A DNA stretch of 64,000 nt, from positions 86,103 through 150,102 of the forward strand of contig ASZZ01000005.1 in the NCBI GenBank assembly GCA_000430305.1. Reading direction: 5' to 3'. Of the stretch, positions 57,793-64,000 are shown piece after piece. Every line of letters begins with the position of its first letter. The first letter of the stretch is position 1. Under the pieces are notes generated by a model. That model worked only from the letters and a program-made list of their open reading frames with translations, did no database searches and had not been told where the DNA came from. The stretch is from Streptococcus mitis 17/34 (GTDB taxonomy: Bacteria > Bacillota > Bacilli > Lactobacillales > Streptococcaceae). A program made the translations under genes and the position numbers.

Positions 57793-59559
57793 ATGAAGAC
57801 AGTTCAATTTTTTTGGAATTATTTTAAAGTTTATAAGTTATCATTTGTAGTTGTCATTCTGATGATTGTTCTAGCGACTCTTGCCCAAGCCCTCTTTCCA
57901 GTCTTTTCTGGACAAGCGGTAACAGAGCTAGCTAATTTAGTTCAAGCTTATCAAGATGGCAATCCAGAACTTGTTTGGCAGAGTCTATCAGGAATCATGG
58001 TCAATCTTGGTCTACTGGTTTTGGTTCTCTTTATCTCCAGTGTCATATACATGTGTCTTATGACGCGCGTGATTGCAGAATCGACCAACGAGATGCGCAA
58101 AGGCCTCTTTGGTAAGCTTGCGCGATTGACGGTTTCTTTCTTTGACCGTCGACAAGATGGCGATATCCTGTCTCGTTTTACCAGTGATTTGGATAATATC
58201 CTCCAAGCCTTTAACGAGAGCTTGATTCAGGTCATGAGCAATATTGTTTTATACATTGGTCTGATTCTTGTTATGTTTTCGAGAAATGTAACGCTGGCCC
58301 TCATCACCATTGCCAGCACACCAGTGGCCTTTCTTATGCTGATTTTCATCGTGAAAATGGCACGCAAATACACCAACCTCCAGCAAAAAGAGGTTGGGAA
58401 ACTCAACGCCTATATGGATGAGAGTATCTCAGGCCAAAAAGCTGTCATTGTCCAAGGAATTCAAGAAGATATGATGGCAGGATTTCTTGAACAAAATGAG
58501 CGCGTTCGCAAGGCAACCTTTAAAGGAAGAATGTTCTCAGGAATTCTTTTCCCTGTCATGAATGGGATGAGTCTGGTTAATACAGCCATCGTCATCTTTG
58601 CGGGTTCAGCTGTACTTTTAAATGATAAGAATATTGAAACAAGTACAGCCCTCGGTTTGATTGTTATGTTTGCCCAATTTTCTCAGCAATACTACCAGCC
58701 TATTATTCAAGTTGCGGCTAGTTGGGGAAGTCTTCAGTTGGCATTTACTGGTGCTGAACGGATTCAGGAAATGTTTGATGCAGAGGAAGAAATCCGACCT
58801 GAAAAGGCTCCAATCTTCACTAAGTTGCAAGAAAGTGTTGAAATTAGTCACATTGATTTCTCATATTTGCCTGACAAGCCGATTTTGAAAGATGTCAGCA
58901 TTTCCGCTCCGAAAGGCCAGATGACTGCGGTTGTTGGTCCGACAGGTTCAGGGAAAACGACTATTATGAACCTCATCAATCGCTTTTATGATGTTGATGC
59001 TGGCGGTATTTATTTTGACGGTAAAGACATTCGTGACTATGACTTAGATAGTCTCAGAAGTAAGGTGGGAATTGTCTTGCAAGATTCGGTTTTATTTAGC
59101 GGAACCATTCGAGACAATATCCGTTTTGGGGTACCAGATGCCAGTCAGGAAATGGTTGAGGCAGCAGCTAAGGCAACCCACATTCACGACTATATCGAAG
59201 GCTTGCCTGATAAATACGATACCCTCATCGATGATGACCAGAGTATCTTCTCAACAGGGCAAAAGCAATTGATTTCCATTGCTCGAACGCTGATGACAGA
59301 TCCAGAAGTTCTCATTCTCGATGAAGCAACTTCAAATGTAGATACGGTGACAGAAAGCAAGATTCAGCATGCCATGGAGGCAGTTGTAGCAGGCAGAACC
59401 AGTTTCGTTATTGCCCACCGTTTGAAAACCATTCTCAATGCAGATCAGATTATTGTTCTTAAAGATGGCGAAGTCATTGAACGTGGTAACCACCATGAAC
59501 TCTTGAAACTAGGTGGCTTCTACTCAGAACTCTATCACAATCAATTTGTTTTTGAATAA
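57793..59559 (+). CDS. patB: ABC exporter subunit PatB
   Basis: 588 residues from ATG 57793 (MKTVQFFW), preceded by AGGAGG at the end of patA. Six TM helices and an ATPase with 'GPTGSGKTT', degenerate signature 'FSTGQKQL', intact 'VLILDEATSNVD' and H-loop 'FVIAHRLK'. It supplies the catalytic Glu and His missing in PatA, whose normal signature completes that site. No remnant transposase gene lies between patA and patB. Confidence 0.92.
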   Translation: MKTVQFFWNYFKVYKLSFVVVILMIVLATLAQALFPVFSGQAVTELANLVQAYQDGNPELVWQSLSGIMVNLGLLVLVLFISSVIYMCLMTRVIAESTNEMRKGLFGKLARLTVSFFDRRQDGDILSRFTSDLDNILQAFNESLIQVMSNIVLYIGLILVMFSRNVTLALITIASTPVAFLMLIFIVKMARKYTNLQQKEVGKLNAYMDESISGQKAVIVQGIQEDMMAGFLEQNERVRKATFKGRMFSGILFPVMNGMSLVNTAIVIFAGSAVLLNDKNIETSTALGLIVMFAQFSQQYYQPIIQVAASWGSLQLAFTGAERIQEMFDAEEEIRPEKAPIFTKLQESVEISHIDFSYLPDKPILKDVSISAPKGQMTAVVGPTGSGKTTIMNLINRFYDVDAGGIYFDGKDIRDYDLDSLRSKVGIVLQDSVLFSGTIRDNIRFGVPDASQEMVEAAAKATHIHDYIEGLPDKYDTLIDDDQSIFSTGQKQLISIARTLMTDPEVLILDEATSNVDTVTESKIQHAMEAVVAGRTSFVIAHRLKTILNADQIIVLKDGEVIERGNHHELLKLGGFYSELYHNQFVFE

Positions 59560-59561
59560 GA

Positions 59562-59593
59562 AAAAAGTTGTCCTATGTGGGCAGCTTTTTCTT
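59562..59593 (+). terminator. patAB terminator
   Basis: AAAAAGTTGTCC pairs with GGGCAGCTTTTT (two G-T pairs), ending in T's. Confidence 0.8.
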
Positions 59594-59697
59594 GTCCATA
59601 AAAAATATTTATCACGGCCTTTAAAAAAACATATTAGACGAAAGTCATTTTGAGTGATATGATAGGACTATCGTTAACATTCGAAAGGAGAGACATC

Positions 59698-60387
59698 ATG
59701 GCTAGAACGGTTGTAGGAGTTGCTGCAAATCTATGTCCTGTAGACGGAGAAGGAAAAAACATTCATTCATCTGTATCTTGTAGATTCGCAGAGAGCATTC
59801 GTCAAGTCGGTGGTCTCCCTTTAGTCATTCCTGTTGGTGATGAGTCAGTTGTGCGCGATTATGTGGAAATGATTGACAAATTGATTTTGACAGGTGGTCA
59901 AAATGTCCATCCTCAGTTTTATGGAGAGAAAAAGACCATCGAGAGCGATGATTACAACCTAGTGCGCGATGAGTTTGAATTGGCACTCTTGAAAGAAGCG
60001 CTCCGTCAGAACAAACCAATTATGGCAATCTGCCGTGGTGTCCAACTTGTTAATGTTGCCTTTGGTGGAACCCTCAATCAAGAAATCGAAGGTCACTGGC
60101 AAGGACTGCCTTTCGGAACATCTCACTCTATTGAGACAGTGGAAGGAAGCGTGGTGGCTAAGCTATTTGGAAAAGAAAGTCAGGTCAACTCCGTACATCG
60201 TCAGAGTATCAAAGATTTGGCACCTAATTTCCGTGTAACTGCTATTGATCCAAGAGACCAGACCATCGAAGCGATTGAGTCTATCGACGAGCACCGCATT
60301 ATCGGTTTACAGTGGCATCCAGAGTTTCTGGTTAATGAAGAAGATGGTAATTTAGAATTATTTGAGTATTTATTGAATGAACTGTAA
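59698..60387 (+). CDS. Class I glutamine amidotransferase-like hydrolase (peptidase C26)
   Basis: 229 residues from ATG 59698 (MARTVVGVAANLCP), with GGAGAG upstream. The nucleophile elbow 'AICRGVQLVNVAFGG' with the Cys and 'GLQWHPEF' with the His match gamma-glutamyl-GABA hydrolase PuuD-like enzymes. It likely hydrolyses a gamma-glutamyl amide; the substrate in streptococci is not known. It stands alone between terminators. Confidence 0.88.
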   Translation: MARTVVGVAANLCPVDGEGKNIHSSVSCRFAESIRQVGGLPLVIPVGDESVVRDYVEMIDKLILTGGQNVHPQFYGEKKTIESDDYNLVRDEFELALLKEALRQNKPIMAICRGVQLVNVAFGGTLNQEIEGHWQGLPFGTSHSIETVEGSVVAKLFGKESQVNSVHRQSIKDLAPNFRVTAIDPRDQTIEAIESIDEHRIIGLQWHPEFLVNEEDGNLELFEYLLNEL

Positions 60388-60417
60388 CGACTGGGAATCT
60401 GGTCGTTCTTTCTTTTA
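60385..60417 (+). terminator. Terminator after the C26 hydrolase
   Basis: AACGAC / GTCGTT stem starting at the stop codon, followed by a CTTTCTTTT tract. Confidence 0.6.
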
Positions 60418-60449
60418 TTATTTCAAAATTTTTGGAATGTGATATTTTT

Positions 60450-60464
60450 ACGCAAACGTTTGAA
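60450..60464. promoter_or_regulatory. Candidate cre-like site upstream of pgi
   Basis: ACGCAAACGTTTGAA resembles a LacI-family/CcpA operator and is close to the MalR operator at malQ. It lies about 95 bases before pgi. Confidence 0.45.
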
Positions 60465-60557
60465 TTCTGATAAAAATTGGAGAAATTCGACAAAAAAAAC
60501 TTGAAAAAAACGAGGGTAAGCGTTATGATAGAAAAGAAGAAATATTGGAGGAATAAC

Positions 60558-61906
60558 ATGTCACATATTAAATTTGATTATTCAAAAGTTTTAGACAAAT
60601 TTGTTGCACCACATGAAGTGGAATACATGCAATCACAAGTAACAGCAGCAGATGAATTGATCCGTAAAGGAACTGGTGCTGGTAGCGACTTCTTGGGATG
60701 GTTGGACCTTCCTGAAAACTATGACCGCGAAGAATTTGACCGCATCTTGAAAGCTGCTGAGCAAATCAAATCAGACAGCGATGTTTTGGTTGTGATCGGT
60801 ATTGGTGGATCTTACCTTGGTGCCAAAGCAGCAATCGATTTCTTGAACCACCACTTTGCTAACTTGCAAACAAAAGAAGAACGTAAGGCTCCACAAATCC
60901 TTTACGCAGGGAACTCAATCTCATCTACTTACCTTGCTGACTTGGTAGAGTATGTTGCAGACAAAGACTTCTCAGTAAACGTAATTTCTAAATCAGGTAC
61001 AACAACTGAGCCAGCTATCGCTTTCCGTGTCTTCAAAGAACTTTTGGTTAAGAAATACGGACAAGAAGAAGCCAACAAACGTATCTATGCAACAACTGAC
61101 CGCCAAAAAGGTGCTGTTAAGGTTGAAGCAGACGCTAACGGTTGGGAAACATTTGTTGTTCCAGACGACATCGGTGGACGCTTCTCAGTATTGACAGCAG
61201 TTGGTTTGCTTCCAATCGCAGCATCAGGAGCTGATATCAAAGCCTTATGGAAGGTGCTAACGCAGCTCGCAAAGATTACACTTCAGATAAAATCTCTGAA
61301 AACGAAGCTTACCAATACGCAGCAGTTCGTAACATCCTTTACCGTAAAGGCTATGCAACTGAAATCTTGGTAAACTATGAGCCATCACTTCAATACTTCT
61401 CAGAGTGGTGGAAACAATTGGCTGGTGAATCAGAAGGGAAAGACCAAAAAGGTATCTACCCAACTTCAGCAAACTTCTCAACTGACTTGCACTCACTTGG
61501 TCAATTTATCCAAGAGGGAACTCGTATCATGTTTGAAACAGTTGTTCGTGTTGACAAACCTCGTAAGAACGTGATTATCCCTACCTTGGAAGAAGACCTT
61601 GATGGGCTTGGTTACCTTCAAGGAAAAGACGTTGACTTTGTAAACAAAAAAGCAACTGACGGTGTTCTTCTTGCTCACACAGATGGTGATGTACCAAACA
61701 TGTACGTGACTCTTCCAGAGCAAGACGCCTTCACTCTTGGTTACACTATCTATTTCTTCGAATTGGCTATCGCCCTTTCAGGTTACTTGAATGCCATCAA
61801 CCCATTTGACCAACCAGGTGTTGAAGCTTATAAACGTAACATGTTTGCCCTGCTTGGAAAACCAGGATTTGAAGAATTGAGCAAAGAACTTAACGCACGT
61901 CTATAA
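60558..61906 (+). CDS. pgi: Glucose-6-phosphate isomerase (apparent frameshift)
   Basis: Starts at ATG 60558 ([10 protein letters not shown]) after GGAGG. The frame breaks near 61246, where one A restored (GCCTTATGG to GCCTTAATGG) gives '[13 protein letters not shown]' and 449 residues, the normal length. Phosphosugar-binding motifs '[17 protein letters not shown]' and '[14 protein letters not shown]' are present. It interconverts glucose-6-P and fructose-6-P. The break is most likely a sequence error. Codon bias suggests high expression. Confidence 0.93.
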
Positions 61907-61912
61907 TAGAAG

Positions 61913-61940
61913 AAAAGAGTGGTTTGTCCACTCTTTTTAC
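61913..61940 (+). terminator. pgi terminator
   Basis: Stem AAAAGAGTGG / CCACTCTTTT with loop TTTGT. Confidence 0.85.
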
Positions 61941-62033
61941 TCTCTTTATCCATAGAAATTGGACTCAGCCAAGACTTGTGATATAATATAGAGAGTAAAA
62001 AGGCAGACGCCTAGAGACTTTATAGGAGAAACT

Positions 62034-63494
62034 ATGTCAAAAGATATCCGCGTACGTTACGCACCAAGTCCAACAGGACTACTACACATCGGGAATGCCC
62101 GTACAGCATTGTTCAACTATCTTTACGCACGTCATCATGGTGGAACTTTTATTATCCGTATTGAAGATACTGACCGTAAACGTCATGTCGAAGATGGTGA
62201 ACGTTCACAGCTTGAAAACCTTCGTTGGTTGGGCATGGATTGGGATGAAAGCCCAGAAACACATGAAAACTACCGCCAGTCTGAACGTTTGGACTTGTAT
62301 CAAAAATACATCGACCAATTGCTAGCTGAAGGAAAAGCCTACAAATCTTATGTTACAGAAGAAGAATTGGCGGCTGAACGCGAACGCCAAGAAGCGGCTG
62401 GTGAAACACCACGCTACATCAACGAATACCTTGGTATGAGTGAAGAGGAAAAAGCGGCTTACATCGCACAACGTGAAGCAGCTGGTATCATTCCAACAGT
62501 TCGTTTGGCTGTCAATGAGTCAGGTATCTACAAATGGCATGACATGGTCAAAGGCGATATCGAATTTGAAGGTGGCAATATCGGTGGTGACTGGGTTATT
62601 CAAAAGAAAGACGGTTACCCAACTTACAACTTTGCCGTTGTTATCGATGACTACGATATGCAAATCTCCCATGTTATCCGTGGAGATGACCACATTGCTA
62701 ATACACCAAAACAGCTTATGGTTTATGAAGCGCTTGGTTGGGAAGCGCCAGAGTTTGGTCACATGACCTTGATCATCAACTCTGAAACTGGGAAAAAATT
62801 GTCTAAACGTGACACCAATACCCTTCAGTTTATCGAAGACTACCGTAAAAAAGGTTATTTACCAGAAGCAGTCTTTAACTTTATTGCTCTTCTTGGTTGG
62901 AACCCAGGTGGAGAAGATGAAATCTTCTCTCGTGAAGAACTCATTAAACTTTTCGATGAAAACCGCCTGAGCAAGTCTCCAGCAGCCTTTGATCAGAAGA
63001 AACTCGACTGGATGAGTAATGATTATATCAAGAATGCAGACCTAGAAACTATCTTTGAAATGGCAAAACCATTCTTAGAGGAAGCAGGCCGATTGACTGA
63101 TAAGGCTGAAAAATTAGTTGAACTCTATAAACCACAAATGAAATCAGTAGATGAGATTATTCCATTGACAGATCTCTTCTTCTCAGATTTCCCAGAATTG
63201 ACAGAAGCAGAGCGCGAAGTCATGGCAGGGGAAACAGTCCCAACAGTTCTTGAAGCCTTCAAAGCAAAACTCGAAGCGATGACAGATGATGAATTTGTAA
63301 CAGAGAATATCTTCCCACAAATTAAAGCAGTCCAAAAAGAAACAGGTATTAAAGGGAAAAATCTTTTCATGCCTATTCGTATCGCTGTTTCAGGTGAAAT
63401 GCATGGACCAGAATTGCCAGATACTATCTTCTTGTTAGGCCGTGAAAAATCAATCCAGCATATTGAAAATATGTTAAAAGAAATCTCTAAATAA
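62034..63494 (+). CDS. gltX: Glutamyl-tRNA synthetase
   Basis: 486 residues. '[16 protein letters not shown]' (HIGH) and 'KLSKRD' (KMSKS) are present, with a full C-terminal anticodon-binding domain. In streptococci it is the non-discriminating form that also charges tRNA-Gln for the GatCAB pathway. A GATATAATATAG promoter box and AGGAG precede it. Confidence 0.96.
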   Translation: MSKDIRVRYAPSPTGLLHIGNARTALFNYLYARHHGGTFIIRIEDTDRKRHVEDGERSQLENLRWLGMDWDESPETHENYRQSERLDLYQKYIDQLLAEGKAYKSYVTEEELAAERERQEAAGETPRYINEYLGMSEEEKAAYIAQREAAGIIPTVRLAVNESGIYKWHDMVKGDIEFEGGNIGGDWVIQKKDGYPTYNFAVVIDDYDMQISHVIRGDDHIANTPKQLMVYEALGWEAPEFGHMTLIINSETGKKLSKRDTNTLQFIEDYRKKGYLPEAVFNFIALLGWNPGGEDEIFSREELIKLFDENRLSKSPAAFDQKKLDWMSNDYIKNADLETIFEMAKPFLEEAGRLTDKAEKLVELYKPQMKSVDEIIPLTDLFFSDFPELTEAEREVMAGETVPTVLEAFKAKLEAMTDDEFVTENIFPQIKAVQKETGIKGKNLFMPIRIAVSGEMHGPELPDTIFLLGREKSIQHIENMLKEISK

Positions 63495-63507
63495 GAAGGG
63501 TACAATA

Positions 63508-63942
63508 ATGGACATCTGGGAAAAGATGTACGAAGAAGCACAGAAATTATATAATCCATATGAAGTATCTGATTTTGTTTACGCTAACCATGTCGTAGCC
63601 GCAGTAGAAGCAGAAGATGGACAAATATTTACAGGTTTCTGTATGGAGGGAACCTGTGGTGTATTCCATCTCTGCGCAGAACGGGCGGCACTCTTCAATA
63701 TGTACCAATTTTCAGGACAAACAAAGGTTAAAAAAGTCTTAGCCTTTCGAGACAAACCGCCGTATGGTGGAAGTTCGGGTATGCCTTGTGGCGCTTGCAG
63801 AGAATTTCTATTAGAGTTGAACGCTGAAAATAAAGATGCAGAATTCATGATGGACTACGATAGAAGAAAGATAGTGAAAGTAGCAGAACTAATGCCCTAT
63901 TGGTGGGGAGAAGAACGTGCTTCTAAATTTAATGAACAATAG
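63508..63942 (+). CDS. Cytidine deaminase-like zinc protein
   Basis: 144 residues. The deaminase zinc motifs 'HLCAERAALF' and 'GMPCGACREFL' are present (Cys-Ala-Glu and Pro-Cys-x2-Cys), within a compact alpha/beta fold. The spacing suits the cytidine/blasticidin-type group. The substrate is uncertain: a nucleoside, or an unrelated amino-pyrimidine. It starts 13 bases after gltX and may be cotranscribed with it. Confidence 0.8.
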   Translation: MDIWEKMYEEAQKLYNPYEVSDFVYANHVVAAVEAEDGQIFTGFCMEGTCGVFHLCAERAALFNMYQFSGQTKVKKVLAFRDKPPYGGSSGMPCGACREFLLELNAENKDAEFMMDYDRRKIVKVAELMPYWWGEERASKFNEQ

Positions 63943-63974
63943 AAGAGTCAGTATAATTCTGGCTCTTTTTACTT
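63943..63974 (+). terminator. Terminator after the deaminase-like gene
   Basis: AAGAGTCAG pairs with CTGGCTCTT (one G-T pair), then TTTACTTT. Confidence 0.75.
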
Positions 63975-64000
63975 TATTTGAAAAAAATTAGAAAAAGTTA

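Overview
The window is a stretch of Streptococcus chromosome from the S. pneumoniae / S. mitis group. The evidence is gene content and order: ilvD, rgg, hisS, aspS, malRADCX/malQP, rlmA(II), tyrS, pbp1b, dapH, galU, gpsA, argS, argR, hexA-type mutS, patAB, pgi, gltX. Three BOX-type repeats and product lengths that match pneumococcal proteins (MalX 423 aa, MutS 844 aa, Pgi 449 aa once repaired) agree with this. The exact species cannot be fixed from the sequence alone.

Region 1 (1-10.6 kb): the 3' end of a telA-like gene, then a mobile element of about 10 kb inserted at the 3' end of rpmG. The element has a leftward block: tyrosine integrase, small excisionase-like protein, rolling-circle Rep/relaxase with a helicase domain, a two-TM protein, an FtsK/TcpA-type ATPase and a small unknown protein. 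A palindrome-rich control region (5.8-6.4 kb) follows. The rightward block holds an LPXTG surface protein of the SEC10/PgrA surface-exclusion type and two unknown genes. No type IV secretion genes are present, so it looks like an integrative and mobilizable element (IME).

Region 2 (10.6-25.5 kb): rpmF-rpmG, an RHH/SPFH pair, ilvD, a MIP18-like protein, an Rgg regulator with an MFS permease, hisS, an XRE-ABC-CPBP membrane operon, aspS and a YitT-like protein. Region 3 (25.5-35.6 kb): the maltose/maltodextrin regulon, with malX-malC-malD leftward and malQ-malP rightward from a central control region holding two MalR-type operators, plus malA-malR. Region 4 (35.6-50.4 kb): two small membrane proteins, rlmA(II), a P-type ATPase, tyrS, pbp1b, a DMT permease, a structured leader before dapH, the acetyl-DAP deacetylase, a folate enzyme, a rhomboid protease, galU and gpsA. 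Region 5 (50.4-51.1 kb): a gene-free array of tandem covarying hairpins, the most unusual structure in the window. Region 6 (51.1-64 kb): argS, argR, mutS, patA-patB with an attenuator-like leader, a class-I amidotransferase-like hydrolase, pgi, gltX and a cytidine-deaminase-like gene.

Ten single-base deletions, each explicable as contraction of a short run, break malX, tyrS, the DMT permease (three times), the rhomboid gene, argS (twice), mutS and pgi. Because tyrS and argS are essential, these are most likely sequencing errors; those genes are annotated here as single CDSs with apparent frameshifts. Homopolymer lengths elsewhere in the window should be read with the same caution.
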